Assembly (NCBI GenBank): GCA_003260075.1
Contig: QLIY01000383.1
Span: forward strand, 62,001 to 126,000
Reading direction: 5' to 3'
Source: Phallusia mammillata
Lineage: Eukaryota; Chordata; Ascidiacea; Phlebobranchia; Ascidiidae
DNA length: 64,000 nucleotides
Position 1 is the first letter of the stretch, and each line of letters begins with the position of its first letter. Both the position numbers and the translations under genes were made by a program. Below the pieces are notes generated by a model. The model did not search any database. It worked only from the letters and a program-made list of their open reading frames with translations, and was not told where the DNA came from. Shown in pieces: positions 1 to 12,150 of this stretch.

Positions 1-641
1 AAAAGCAAATGGTTAACTCATTTGTGGCTTTGAAAGGATAAATATATAATTTTTCAAACAATGCCACTATTTTACCACTATTGTGTTATGTTTTCTTCTT
101 TTGCTATTATTTCTGGCGTGTAAAGTTACACGTACTCGGAGCTGCTATTTCATGGTTATTGTTAACGAGTCTTTTTGCAGATAATGACAAAACATTTCCA
201 GTTCCTCTTGTCTGCATGTTGAACGGTTTCAGTATACGGCAAATAGCACAGGAATCATCCTTGCATGCGCTGTTTGTATCGTTTAGATAGGCCACATATA
301 AACATTTCATTAATATCATGACAAATGTCCTTTATCTCTTGTGATCTACTGAGAGTTGTACTTCTCATTTGTGTTCTGTGTCAACCACAGATCTTCCTGT
401 GGTGAAAAACAACAAGTTTTGACCAAGTGAACGGGTGCAGTCTGTATAGTAGTGACATTTTAAGTGCCCCCCATAAAGGTTAAAGCACAAACAGTAAAAT
501 TAGGTTTGTCGTAAGTTTTCTCCTCTAAACTGACTATTTCATCAGAAAAGGGACAATCAAAAACAGAGCCATAACACGATAATACACACCAATCCCACAA
601 AAAAGCAAGTGTAAGTCAAAATCAAACGATATGAGACACAT

Positions 642-860
642 GGTCAACAAGTTTGCGGTATTTAAAACTATACGAAGTTTAAATGGTAAAATTATAAAAA
701 TACATAACTGCCACGCCTTAGTACCACCGCACGATAAATGAAACTGGGGGGGGGGAGGTCAACAAGTTTGCGGTATTTAAAACTATTCGAAGTTTAAATG
801 GTAAAATTATAGAAATACATAACTGCCACGCCTTAGTACCACCGCACGATAAATGAAACT
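642..860. repeat. 104-bp direct duplication around a G10 run
   Basis: Bases 642-745 recur almost identically at 757-860, separated by ten G (746-755) and a short linker. The first copy stops just before the run and the second restarts at the beginning of the same sequence, as two unmerged overlapping contig or haplotype ends would. No gene is seen in 1-1100; the short open frames at the left edge have no splice-site, family or composition support. Confidence 0.8.
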
Positions 861-1104
861 ACGTTTGATATTACAAACGGCACGCTAGTTGACAAACACG
901 AATAATCGAAATAATAGTTTGAATCTCGTCACTTGATAAAAACTTGTTGTTTGTATTCAAATGCAAGCACCTGATGGCTGTTGATTATGGGAACTTTTGA
1001 GATCATTTTTTTGGCTGATGTTTTATAATATGAAAGTACTCGGTACTTTTATACTTTCTTTCTGCAAAAACCGCAATGAAAAATGTTCTCCCTTTTCATA
1101 AAAT

Positions 1105-1830
1105 ACACAAGTAATGAGAAAGTCCCCCTTTCAAAATACTCACATCACTGCGTCATGGCAATTTGACCATGTCCAAAGTTAAAGCAAATTTGCATACGAC
1201 ATACCAAGCTATCGTACGCACGAGGGCAGAATGAGATTATCCGCTTAAAGACAACATTAAAATTCACACAAGCCTAGCATTTCGGTGCCTGCATGTCTAT
1301 TTGGTGACAAATTCTTGGAATTATTAAACTTTGTTAAGTCAAACAAAGGCTAAATGTTCAAAAGAAATGTTTTTACTTCACACAAGGGTTGACATTCACC
1401 CGAAACGTATATAGACCTAAATGCGCTAATATTTTTCAAAAGGTGTTAATAAGTGACCGAAACTGGACCCGAACATGACTTGTTGAAACAAATCTCAAAT
1501 AAGGTTCCAAAAGTTGGTGAAATTGTGGAACCAAGGGTCAAGTTATTAGTCTGGCCCGATTCAAGACCGTTTAATATAAACACATGCATTTGAACTACTT
1601 GTATTTTGAAGGCTCACACAAAGTTACCATCCTGCATCTACAGCCATATGGGGGAAGTTCACAACATGTGGGCGGTGCTGGGAAAAATAACGGTCTTAAA
1701 CACAATAACACAAGTTTGCCGGGAAACCAAAGCATCAATTCAAAATATTTTGAAATTGGCGGCTGCTTAACATTTCCTGTTCGCTGTTAAACATATTGTA
1801 CAACTGCAATATGCCTCAAACTTGACGCTA
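1105..1830. repeat. Segmental repeat alpha, copy 1
   Basis: Non-coding segment that recurs at 2983-3720, partly at 7930-8385 and again at 9590-10120. Shared landmarks include gtgaccgaaactggacccg and a conserved stretch around the word ccatatggggga. Divergence is by scattered substitutions and small indels, so these look like true genomic duplications and not joining errors. It belongs to the flanking DNA of the peptide-gene array. Confidence 0.75.
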
Positions 1831-1858
1831 GGTGACAAACACGAATAATCGAAATAAT

Positions 1859-2143
1859 AGTTAAATCTCGTCAGACTTGATAAGATCTTGTTGTTTGTAT
1901 TCAAATTCAAGCACGTGATAGCAAGTGCTGCAATCTTCTACTGACCATGCGTTAAATTCAAAGTAAAGCACTCCTCCAAAAACGCGTTTAGATTTGGGGG
2001 GGGGGCAGTTAAATCTCGTCAGACTTGATAAGATCTTGTTGTTTGTATTCAAATGCAAGCACGTGATAGCAAGTGCTGCAATCTTCTACTGACCTTGCGT
2101 TAAATTCAAAGTAAAGCACTCCTCCAAAAACGCGTTTAGATTT
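1859..2143. repeat. 137-bp direct duplication around a G10 run
   Basis: Bases 1859-1995 recur at 2007-2143 with ten G (1996-2005) between. Same contig-overlap pattern as at 642-860. A short reading frame crosses both copies, but its repeated peptide is only a consequence of the duplication. Confidence 0.8.
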
Positions 2144-2336
2144 GTGGTTAGATTTATTTTTGGTTATGTGTTTACAAAACGTTAGAAGGCCTAGGTTTGG
2201 CAAACCCACGGTAAGAATAAAACAACCAAAATCGTCAGACACCCACCCGGTGGTATACATGTTCGTTTTTTTGTGTCGTCTCTTCGATGTGGGTTCTGTG
2301 TGACACACACAGGAATATCTTTATAATTTATACTAT

Positions 2337-2426
<90 letters not shown>
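2337..2426. other. Run of exactly 90 G, probable gap filler
   Basis: Ninety consecutive G residues. Flanking sequences do not duplicate each other. The round length, like the exact 60-base run at 6703, suggests a placeholder for unknown sequence. The poly-proline frames it creates on the minus strand are not genes. Confidence 0.7.
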
Positions 2427-2427
<1 letters not shown>

Positions 2428-2982
2428 AGTGACAGTCAATTGATAGAGTGAATAAACTTATATAATGATGAGATTTTTTACTTGTTGCGCATCTTGCAAA
2501 TACGTTTTTGTATACGTAATGCACGCAAATTGGGAACGAGAAAAAATCTGCCTTGAAAAAAAATTCGAAGCAACTTAGTCGTATGACCAATACAGGGTCC
2601 AAAACCCCCGTCATGTCTTTTTTATTAATTGCACTTCGACTGTACTTATAAACGTCATTTTTTTTCTTATTTTCACGCCCAGCAGATTTAAACTTACAGA
2701 TTTTGTTATGTTACCTCATTTGGAAAAACCGTTGCAAATTTCCAACAATTCGTTTCCATCTAATTTTTTAAGGGATAAAAGTTTAGTTTAGGCGAGTGTA
2801 CAGTTTTTCCATATTTCACAAGGTTTCGACAAATTTTTACATGATTTCTTCTGCCTAATTTACAAACACGTGTTGATTGATTGCATTTGTAGAAAGTTCA
2901 CGGCCTTAGATTAATCCTCAATAGGAGAAATGGCAACTACAGTACTTTCATTTTTTTCTTCACGACGGGCTCATTTCTAAAA

Positions 2983-3720
2983 ATACACAAGTAATGAGAA
3001 AGTCCCCTCTTCAAATACTCATATCACTGTCATGACAATTTGACCATGCCCAACGTTAAAGCAAATTTGCATACGACATACCAAGCTATCGTACGCATGA
3101 GGGCAGAATGAGATTATCCACCTAATCACAACATTAAAATTCACACAAGCCAAGCATTTCGGTGCCTGCATGTCTATTTGGTGACGAATTCTTGGAATTA
3201 TTAAACTATGTCAAGTCAAACAGAGGCTAAATGTTCAAAAGAAATGTTTTTTTAGTTATAATTTCACACAAGGGTTGACATTTACCCGGAACGCATGTAG
3301 ACCTAAATGCGCTAATATTTTTCAAAAGGTGTTAATAAGTGACCGAAACTGGACCCGAACATGACTTGTTGAAACAAATCTCAAATAAGGTTCCAAAAGT
3401 TGGTGAAATTGTGGAACCAAGGGTCAAGTTATTAGTCTGGCCCGATTCAAGACCGTTTAATATAAACACATGCATTTGAACTACTTGTATTTTGAAGGCT
3501 CACACAAAGTTACCAGCCTGCATTTACAGATATATGGGGGAAGTTCACAACATGTGGACAGTGCTGGGAAAAAAATAACGGCCCTAAACACAATAACTTC
3601 AAGTTTGCTGGGAAATTAAAGCTACAATTTAGCTTCTTTTAAAATTGGCGGCTGCTCAACAGTTTCCTGTCCGCTGTTATAACACATTGTACAACTGCAA
3701 TATGCTTCAACCAAGCGACG
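2983..3720. repeat. Segmental repeat alpha, copy 2
   Basis: Diverged copy of 1105-1830. It leads into segment beta (about 3720-4380), which recurs at about 10040-10678 and 10691-11100 and lies directly upstream of peptide genes A and C. The order alpha-beta-promoter-gene is therefore a repeating unit. No coding potential is seen from 2430 to 4500. Confidence 0.75.
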
Positions 3721-4325
3721 AGTGGCATATGTTTCGAAACATGTTGAGGTAGCAAGTGCTATAGCAGTTGTAATGTTTAAAGTTTCAGATCATGTGTGCA
3801 GTTTACCAGTGCCCAAGTAAAAATCTTTTCCATTTACAGTGACAAATTTGTACCTCAAAATCCGAGTTATGATCACATCGAACTGTTCAAATCAAAAACT
3901 TGCTTCATATTGGTAAAAAATAACTTATAACACAACGACATAAAACAGTTTAAAAATATTTGGGGCATGAGATTGACCTTCTGTTATTATATGTGTAATG
4001 CAACCTAAAATGACTGGTCCTAAAATCGTTGTGACTAAATAACCCAAAATTTGGTACTAAGTGGACATGGTATGTTTTATGCCTATAACTGGGTAAGGAG
4101 AACACAAGGATACGTCGCTTTAGCTAAATACACTTAGTTTGTCCCCAACATGAAGTCTGTCAGATAGTTATCCAAGCTTTATTAAGCCTGTCAAAAATTG
4201 TGAAATTTTACTTCTGTTCAAAAAAACTGTTGATAAAAAATAAATGCTGTTTCCGTTTTTAATACCTTACTAATCAAACTGATCATGAAACATGCTTATA
4301 TCTACAGTAGGATTTATAGAAAACT

Positions 4326-4335
4326 CCCCCCCCCC
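4326..4335. other. C10 run replacing about 8 bases
   Basis: In the paralogous segment near 11040 the sequence between agaaaact and ggaattgtact is gtttagtt. Here those bases are replaced by ten C. The run thus stands in for sequence instead of being inserted, evidence for a placeholder. Confidence 0.7.
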
Positions 4336-4530
4336 GGAATTGTACTAAAGTGGTTTCCAAATCGTCGTTGACCACAGACCTTAATTGCCAGTAGCCTACA
4401 TTGTGCAATCCAGCGGAGGCGGCGTTAATTTCCATCATTCCCCGTACTGGAAACTAGTCGCAAGTTTATTATTTCCCTCATTTGATTTGGGAACATCGCC
4501 ACGCTGTATGCCAGAACACATGTTAAAGGG

Positions 4531-4538
4531 TATAAATA
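4531..4538 (+). promoter_or_regulatory. TATA box of peptide gene A
   Basis: TATAAATA inside a block conserved before all intact family members (word tataaatacgagaa). The non-coding first exon follows and ends at a GT donor at 4597; the intron 4597-4665 ends in tttgatgttttgcag immediately before the start codon. Confidence 0.7.
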
Positions 4539-4665
4539 CGAGAAAAAACAGCTCAATTGACACTCATTTTGTGACCAACACAAACAAGCATTCAAGGTAA
4601 GTGGTGGAAACTGTTTGGTTAACAAAATGAGTCGAAACGGCGTAGTAACATTTGATGTTTTGCAG

Positions 4666-5301
4666 ATGAACAAGCTCTTGCTCGGTCTTCTCCTTATCGG
4701 CGTGCTCTGCACCATGGTTGAAGCATATTACAGCGTGTATAGAAGAAGAAGAATTTTCTATCGTCGAAGATATTATGCAAGGCGACGTTCAGGAGGTGCG
4801 TTATATTATTTGTTTGTACACAGCTATGAAAATTTTACAAAGTGATGTAGAATACTGTTTTGTATTCGTGCACTTTAGCTAAATTTAACAAGCCTGAGAT
4901 ATACGTAGTGTAATGTTTTCGTCCAGAGTTACTGCAAACATTACTGCGTTCAAAGCTATCCCCCTAATGTTGTTTTTTACAGCCGCCATGCAATTGTGGA
5001 TTGTCTCAATAATGCAATTAATTAGAAAGTAGATATAACTAACTTAAAATAGCTGTTACCTAATGATCGTTACAAAAAGCCCTATAACATACAATTTTAA
5101 ATTTCAGTCTACCAAGTAAAAGTACTATTTGACAGTCAAATAACGACTTCGAGCTACCGCGTTATGTAGCTTTTGGATTGGTTTGACCACTATTGAGTTC
5201 CTATTTATATTATAGATTTAGACGAAGCACACGAGGCAGAGGACAACAACGATAATCTGGAGGATGTTGCAGATAAACTGGAGGAGCTATTTGTCGACTA
5301 A
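4666..5301 (+). CDS. Peptide gene A: secreted arginine-rich peptide precursor
   Basis: Two coding exons, 4666-4795 and 5222-5301, joined by a phase-1 intron, encode 69 aa. Residues 1-20 form a signal peptide starting MNKLLLGLLLIG, with likely cleavage near VEA/YY. Residues 21-43 hold the core, with RRRR, RRR and RRR clusters between aromatic residues (10 Arg). Residues 44-69 are the acidic tail with NLEDVADKLEEL (12 Asp/Glu). The start is set by the splice acceptor directly before the ATG and by identity across paralogues. A poly(A) signal lies at 5390-5395. This layout is known from ascidian antimicrobial precursors such as Ci-MAM-A and Ci-PAP-A; activity here is inference. The Arg runs could also be furin-type cleavage sites. 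The core is Tyr-rich, unlike the Trp-containing cores of C and D. Confidence 0.78.
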
Positions 5302-5759
5302 GTTGTCAATCATCAGTGAACTTTGAGCGTTCCTTCAAAGAACTACCAATCGTTTTGACCTCTGCCTATAAACCAATCGTTAAAATGCTAATAAACCAAT
5401 CGTAACTAGATATGACTCTTCTATGTACAAACAGGGTAATTCTGTGGCACAAACACCAAACGCAAGAAAAATGGTATTTTACCGATTACTTTTTAAAAAT
5501 TGGTTAGGTGAATCAGTAAGCGGTAATCAAAATTACGTTGTTCTGTGTAGGCCCAAACCCAAGTCCTTTCCTACAGGTTGTTACGCGATGGAGTCACACT
5601 GACGCCGTTAAAGCTCTCCAGTTTGTAAAGATCAGACAATTTATGTTTTTTACCTATATGCGTACATCACAGGACAATGGTTTGAGTAACTTGTGTTTTA
5701 CATGGACTTTGGCGCAAACAAGCCAGTAATGAACTCTAAAATTCCAAATCTTGAGGCAT

Positions 5760-6215
5760 TTAACAGGCGTTTTGGCACCAAATGCCGCCACAAGATTGCG
5801 TCAAATCACGACGCCGGTAAGCGTTAGCAGATTTTATAGTGTAGTACACAGGCGTAATGCGACGCCACACCCATTATGGGTGGTTCATATGTGGTGTAGA
5901 TTAACGGAGTAAATGAGACGTCAGGGTCACACTTTCACAAGTACTGGAATAAATACTGTCTCTGTATATTTCAATCAGTATACATTATGGCAGTTTGGGC
6001 TGTTGCTTTACAGAGTTAAGACAGGACTCGGGTAAAACATAGTTTCAAATTTCAGCCAGATTGGGCTGTTACTTCATAGAGTTAAGACAGGACTCGGGTA
6101 GAAACATGCAGGGCACTTGATCTCTCGCTTGACCAGTCAAACTACAAATGCAATATATTGTTACATATAATTAAATATAAACGAGTAACCTACTGCAAAC
6201 AATTGTGAAAAATAT
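5760..6215. repeat. Segmental repeat gamma, copy 1
   Basis: Non-coding. Related stretches occur at about 13735-14175, 17540-18125 and 23340-23740, sharing words such as caggcgtaatgcgacg and cagtcaaactacaaatgc. It lies downstream of the peptide genes and is part of the duplicated unit. No gene is seen in 5400-6230. Confidence 0.65.
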
Positions 6216-6229
6216 CAACATGTTAGGCC

Positions 6230-6701
6230 TTGTATTTCTGGCCTAAAACTAAAACCGATTATTTCGGTGTATGAGGGGTGAAAAATGGCTGAATCCAATG
6301 AAAAGTTAGAAAGATTTTTAGAACACCTTACATTGCACCAACCAACAAAGCATAAAACTCCTAGATTGTATACTTTAGCCAGTACAGTCGCTTCAAAAAA
6401 TTTACATTTTGGGGGCCTGTGGGTGAACCGCTAAGTCATTTGGTGCCAAACTTCAGGAGGATCAAATATGGATCAATAACTAACATTTGTCCGAATTTGA
6501 ATAAATTTAATGCACTCTTTCTTGACCAAACGAGCGTTACACACCAGCGTTAGACAAAAACGAATATTTTGGGGTTAAAGAGGTGAAAATTGGTGAATCC
6601 TTTAAAAACTTACGTGGTAGAAAATAAGTGGTAGAAATATATTAATAGAACGACATAGACGAGGTCAAAACACGGGTAAAGCACCATAAAATGACTGGTC
6701 T

Positions 6702-6762
<61 letters not shown>

Positions 6763-6960
6763 ACTCTTTCTTGACCAAACCAGCGTTACAAACCAGCGTT
6801 AGACAGAAACGAATATTTTGGGGTTAAAGAGGTGAAAATGGGTGAATCCTTTTAGAAGTTACGAAAAATTCGTTAATTTTTTAACAGTGGTAGAAATATA
6901 TTAATAGAACGACATAGACGAGGTCAAAACACGGGTAAAGCACCATAAAATGACTGCATG
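6230..6960. repeat. Dispersed repeat family with a C60 run
   Basis: Contains modules with ggggttaaagaggtgaaaat, gggtgaaccgctaagtcatt and cactctttcttgaccaaac. The same modules recur at 32540-33110 inside the sulfotransferase intron. Bases 6514-6702 are duplicated at 6763-6956 around exactly 60 C (6703-6762). The dispersed family looks genuine; the local duplication across the C run looks like an assembly join. Confidence 0.7.
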
Positions 6961-7301
6961 GTCTTTAACTAATTGTGACTAAATATCCACAAATTTGATA
7001 CTAATAGACATGGTATGGTTTATTCCGCACCATGTCAGATTAAATACGCAAAAAGCTTTTTAGCGTGTGAGAAGTAGAGTGTTTTTAAACATTTTTGTTG
7101 ATAAAGTAGAAAAAAAAACTTGTTTTTGCTGTTTTTTTATTACTTAATTTATCAAACTGACAATTGAACATGTTTATTTCAACAGTTGAATTTATGGAAC
7201 ACATTGGAGTTAATTTAAAGTGATTGATTGCTTGTTTTTAGTTTTGCAGACTTATGTTTTGCCGCATGGTGTCAGCAGAAAACATATTCTTCTCGTTGCC
7301 A

Positions 7302-7446
7302 TGAATACGCGATTTCCTTAAAAAAGATTTACTTTAATTCTGATGCTTATAACCATGTTGGTGATCCCCCCCCCCCTGAATACGCGATTTCCTTAAAAAA
7401 GATTTACTTTAATTCTGATGCTTACAGTATAACCATGTTGGTGATA
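7302..7446. repeat. 64-70-bp duplication around a C11 run
   Basis: Bases 7302-7365 recur at 7377-7446 around 11 C (7366-7376). The second copy carries an extra cagta-like insertion, so the two may be different alleles. The 91-codon open frame across it repeats itself and is not credible as a gene. Confidence 0.75.
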
Positions 7447-7476
7447 TTTTGCAAACGACCAGTTAGTGTTATTTTT

Positions 7477-8830
7477 TATGGCATTTCATTAATGCAGTTA
7501 TAAAATGCGAGATATGTTTTGTCGACAAATAAATAAAACTACAACTTACATTTTCGGCCAATATTAACCATAGGTTTTAACAAGGTTTTGTAATTGATAA
7601 GGCAGTTAAAACAGAATGTATTTCGAAATTTTCGACAAATATCTCTTCAAACCACCAAACGTTTCAATAAGTGTGGGGACTAATTACATAAAACCCTTTT
7701 TATTAACAAAGGTGTCAAGGTAGCCTCAACCTTAAATATTATTCGTCAAATGACTTTGTCATACGTTTTGTTTTTTAGGAGGATTCAAATCACAGAGGGT
7801 TTAGTAGTGCAGCAAATTTTTGTAATGTGGTGTATTCAAATACCAGGTTTGCTGATTTTTTTTGCTGATTTAGTTTTGTCTAATTGCCTTTGATCTAAAT
7901 TGCGTTTACCAAAACACTCAACAATTGGTAGTAAAGTCCCCCTTTCAAAATACTCACATCACTGTCATGGCAATTTAAGCATGTCCAACGTTAAAGCAAA
8001 TTTACATACGGCATACCAAGCTATCGTACGCATGAGGGCAGAATGAGATTATCCGCTAAAGACAACATTAAAAATCACACAAGCCTAGCATTTCGGTGCC
8101 TGCATGTCTATTTGGTGACGAATTCTTGGAATTATTAAACTATGACAAGTCAAACAGAGGCTAAATGTTCAAAATAAATGTTTTTTTATTATAATTTCAC
8201 ACAAGGGTTGACATTTACCCGGAACGCATATAGACCTAAATGCGCTAATATTTTTCAAAAGGTGTTAATAAGTGACCGAAACTGGACCCGAACATGACTT
8301 GTTGAACAAATCTCAAATAAGGCTCCAAATGTTGGTAAAATTGTAGAACCAAGAGTCAAGTGATTACTCTGGTCGATTTATGACACCCCCCCCCCTATGG
8401 CATTTCATTAATGCAGTTATAAAATGCGAGATATGTTTTGTCGTCAAATAAATAAAACTTACATTTTCGGCCATTATTAACCATAGGTTTTAACAAGGTT
8501 TTGTAATTGATAAGGCAGTTTAAACAGAATGTATTTCGAAATATTTGACAAACATCTCTTCAAACCACCAAACGTTTCAATAAGTGTGGGGACTAATTAC
8601 ATAAAACCCGTATTATTAACTACAGTGAGGTGTCAAGGTAGCCTCAACCTTATGTTATTGGTCAAATTTTGTTTTTTAGGAGGATTCAAATCACAGAGGT
8701 TTTAGTAGTGCAGCAAATTTTTGTAATGTATCCAAATAACTGGTTTGCTGATTTTTTTTGCTCATTTAGTTTTGTCTAATTGCTTTTGCTCTAAATTGCG
8801 TTTACCAAAACACTCAAAAATTGGTAGTAA
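7477..8830. repeat. Segment epsilon repeated, with an alpha fragment between and a C10 run
   Basis: Bases 7477-7930 recur at 8396-8830. Between them lies a truncated alpha copy (7930-8385) ending at ten C (8386-8395). Related epsilon sequence is at 15420-16150 and 18890-19440, each upstream of a peptide gene. No coding sequence is recognised. Confidence 0.65.
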
Positions 8831-8865
8831 TGGTAAATTGCTGTACTGAACGAATTAATAATAAT

Positions 8866-9125
8866 ACGACGAAGACGTTCCGGAGGTGCGTTATATTATT
8901 TGTTTGTACATAGCTATGAGAAATTTACAAACTGTTGTAGAATACAGTTTTATATTCGTGCATTTTAGCCAAATTTAACAAGCCTAGTGCAATATACAAC
9001 GCACCTGGGATATACCTAGTGTAATGTTTTTGCCCAAAAGGTAATTTTTATCAGATAGGAGTCTTTTACAAGAAAAGTATCACCAGCAAAACGTTGTTTT
9101 TATTCAAATTTACTGCAAACATTTT

Positions 9126-9188
<63 letters not shown>

Positions 9189-9485
9189 TTCACAGCCGCC
9201 ATGCATTTGTGCAACTGCAATTAATTAGGAAGTAGATATAACTAACTAACTTAAAAAGCTGTTACCCAAAAACTTACAAAAAGCCCAATCACATATAATT
9301 TTAAATTCCAGTCTACCAAGTAAAAGTACTATTTGACCGTCAAATAGCGATTTTGATCTACCGCTTTATGTAGCTTTTGGATTTCTTAGACCATGCACTA
9401 TTGAATCTCTATTCAAATTTTAGATGAAGAACAAGAGGAAGAGGACAACAACGATCAATTGGAGGATGTTGCAGAAGAGGAGTAA
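8866..9485 (+). pseudogene. Peptide gene B, 5'-deleted
   Basis: The last bases of the core exon (acgacgaagacgttccggag followed by a GTGCGT donor) are joined directly to upstream flank that in copy D lies about 540 bp before the core. The TATA box, first exon, start codon, signal peptide and most of the core are therefore deleted. The acidic-tail exon (9424-9485, ending EDVAEEE) and a poly(A) signal (9568-9573) remain intact. The intron contains a C57 run at 9128-9184. No run sits at the deletion point itself, so the deletion is probably real. Confidence 0.75.
9128..9184. other. C57 run inside the pseudogene B intron
   Basis: Aligned by eye with the intron of copy C, about 30-40 bases (gttactgcaaccattactgc onwards) are missing and 57 C stand in their place. 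Probable gap filler. Confidence 0.65.
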
Positions 9486-9589
9486 CTTCTCGACTAAGTT
9501 GTCAATCATCAGTGACCTTTAAATGTTCCTTCAAAGAACTGCCAATCGTTTCGACTTTTAAACTGCCAATAAACCAATCATTAACGAAA

Positions 9590-10120
9590 TGTTTTTTTTA
9601 TTTCACACAAGGGTTGACATTTACCCGGAACGCATGTAGACCTAAATGCGCTAATAATTCTCAAAAGGTGTTAATAAGTGACCGAAACTGGTCCTGAACA
9701 AGACTTGTTGAAACAAATCTCAAATAAGGTTCCAAATGTTGGTAAAATTGTGAAACCTAGAGTCAAGTTATTACTCTGGCCCGATTCAAGACCGTTTAAT
9801 ATAAACTCATGCATTTGAACTACTTGTATTTTGAAGGCTCACACAAAGTTCCCAGCCTGCATTTACAGCCATATGGGGGAATTTCACAACATGTGGGCAG
9901 TGCTGGGGAAAAAATAACGGCCCTAAACACAATAACTTCAAGTTTGCTGGGAAATTAAAGCTACAATTTAGCTACTTTCGAAATTGGCGACTGCTCAACA
10001 GTTTCCTGTCCGCTGTTNTGTCCGCTGCTGAACACATTGTACAACTGCAATATGCTTCAACCAAGCGACGAGTGGCGTATGCTTCGAAACATGTTGATGT
10101 TCCAAGTGCTAGCAGTTGCA
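9590..10120. repeat. Segmental repeat alpha, copy 4
   Basis: Right-hand part of repeat alpha, followed by beta. It contains the only ambiguous base in the window, n at position 10018, inside a small local repeat of tgtccgctg. Non-coding. Confidence 0.65.
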
Positions 10121-10322
10121 ATGTTTAAAGTTTCACATCATGCGTGCAGTTTACCAGCGGCAAAGTAAAAATCTTTTCCATTTACAGTCACAAATCTGTA
10201 CCTAAAAATCCGATGTCAGATCACACAAAACTGTTCAAATAAAAACTTGCTGCATATTGGTAGAAAAATTAACTGATAACACAACGACATAGAACAGTTT
10301 AAAAATATTTGGGGCATGAGAT

Positions 10323-11047
10323 TGACCTTCTGTCGCCAATATATGTGTAATTCAACCTAAAATAACTGGTCCTTCGTTGTGACTAAATGACCCCTAATTC
10401 GGTACTAAGTAGACATGGTATGTTTTATGCCTACAATTGACTAAGGAAAACACAAGGATACGTCGCTTTAGCTAAATACACTTAATGTGTCCCCAACATG
10501 AAACCTGTCAGATAGTTATCCAAGCTTTATTAAGCCTGTTGAGAATTGGGAAATTTTTTCCTTTCTTTAATTTTGGTAAAAAATATTGTAACAAAGTAAA
10601 ATGCTTTTTCTCTTTTTAATCAACTTAATCAAACTGATCATGGAACATGTTTATTTCTACAGTAGGATTTATAGAAAACCCCCCCCCCCCTGACCTTCTG
10701 TTATTATATGTGTAATGCAACCTAAAATGACTGGTCCTTCGTTGTGACTAAATAAAGCCTAACTCGGTACTAAGTAGACATGATATGTTTTATGCCTACA
10801 GTTGGCTAAGGTAAACACAAGGATACGTCGCTTTAGCTAACTACACTTAATGTGTCCCCAACATGAAGCCTGTCAGATAGTTATCCAAGCTGTATTATGC
10901 CTGTTGAGGATTGGGAAATTTTTTCTTTCTTTAATTTTGGTAAAAAATATTGTAACAAAGTAAAATGTTGTTTCTCTTTTTTTAATACCTACTTAATCAA
11001 ACTGATCACGGAACATGCTTATTTCTACAGTAGGATTTATAGAAAAC
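10323..11047. repeat. About 356-bp duplication around a C12 run
   Basis: Bases 10323-10678 recur at 10691-11047 around 12 C (10679-10690). Both match segment beta upstream of gene A. Small differences between the copies suggest two haplotypes joined end to end. Confidence 0.75.
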
Positions 11048-11254
11048 TGTTTAGTTGGAATTGTACTAAAGTGGTTTCCAAATCGTCGTTGACCACAGAC
11101 CTTATTGCCAGTACATTAATGCACAATTGTGCAATCCAGCGGAGGCAGTGCTAATTTCCATCATTCCACAAATTGGAAATCAGCGGCAAGTTTATTATTT
11201 CCTATTCTTATGGGACAAACAGACACGCCTTATGCAACAGCACATGTTAAAGCG

Positions 11255-11262
11255 TATAAATA
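11255..11262 (+). promoter_or_regulatory. TATA box of peptide gene C
   Basis: TATAAATA in the same conserved block as in copies A, D and E. The first exon ends at 11320 in the first copy and at 11451 in the copy after the C run; introns end in tttgatgttttgcag before the ATG. Confidence 0.7.
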
Positions 11263-11292
11263 CGAGAAGAAACAGCTCAACCGACACTCATT

Positions 11293-11542
11293 TTGTGATC
11301 AACACAAACAAGCACTCAAGGTAAGAGGTGGAAGCTGTTTGGTTAACAAAATGAGTCAAAACGGCCCAGTAACATTTGATGTTTTGCAGATGAACAAGCT
11401 TTTGCTCGCTCTCCCCCCCCCCCTTGTGACCAACACAAACAAGCATTCAAGGTAAGTGGTGGAAGCTGTTTCGTTAACAAAATGAGTCGAAACGGTTCGG
11501 TAACATTTGATGTTTTGCAGATGAACAAGCTTTTGCTCGCTC
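11293..11542. repeat. First-exon and start region of gene C duplicated around a C11 run
   Basis: Bases 11293-11412 (end of first exon, intron, ATG and eight codons) recur at 11424-11542 after 11 C. The first copy breaks off in the signal peptide at the run; only the second continues into the gene. Likely an assembly overlap between alleles and not a functional double start. Confidence 0.75.
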
Positions 11543-12150
11543 TTCTCCTTATCGGCGTGCTCTGCACCATGGTTGAAGAATCTGAAGGCGCGTGGTTAGT
11601 TACAAGAAGACGTCGAAGATACGTTACAAGACGACGACGTTCCTGGAGACGAAGACGTTTAATAGGAGGTGCGTCACATTATTTGTTGGTACATAGCTAT
11701 GACAATTTTACAAAGTGATGTAGAATACTGTTTTATATTCCTGCACTTTAGCTTAATTTAACAAGCCTGAGATATACCTCGTGTGATGTTTTTGTCCTTT
11801 TGTACATTTTTTTAGATAAGAGTCTTTTACAACAAAAGTTTCACCAGCAAAACGCTGCTTTTATCCAGAGTTACTGCAACCATTACTGCGTTCATAGATA
11901 CCGCCCTTAATGTTGTTTCACAGTCGCCATACATTGGTGGATTATATCAGTAATGCAATTAATTACAAAGTAGATATAAATAACTAACTTAAAATAGCTG
12001 TTATCTAGAAACCTTACTAAATCCCTATCACGTACAATTTTAAATTTCCGATTTCTTTTACCGCAATTGATGTCTGTTTAAATGTTAGATAAAGAACAAG
12101 AGGTCGAGGACAACAACGATGAATTTGAGGATGTTGCAGAAGAAGATTAA
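11521..12150 (+). CDS. Peptide gene C: secreted arginine-rich peptide precursor
   Basis: Coding exons 11521-11668 and 12089-12150 (phase-1 intron of 420 bp) encode 69 aa. The signal peptide and the ESEGA junction occupy residues 1-24. The core (about 25-49) carries 13 Arg in three blocks: RRRRR, then RRRR, then W followed by RRRR. The tail (50-69) has 12 acidic residues and the family motif EDNND...EDVA. Arg and acid counts nearly cancel. A poly(A) signal lies at 12241-12246. It is the most basic member of the array. A mature Trp-containing Arg-rich peptide would be expected to bind membranes or nucleic acids; this is inference only. A neuropeptide or furin substrate is the alternative. Confidence 0.78.

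Noticed and set aside
2191..2614. Minus-strand frames encoding about 30 prolines
   Set aside because: They are translations of the 90-G run, with unrelated sequence on either side and no gene features.
11293..11423. Separate gene or alternative promoter for peptide gene C
   Set aside because: The duplicate first exon ends at a C11 run after eight codons and matches the assembly-overlap pattern elsewhere.
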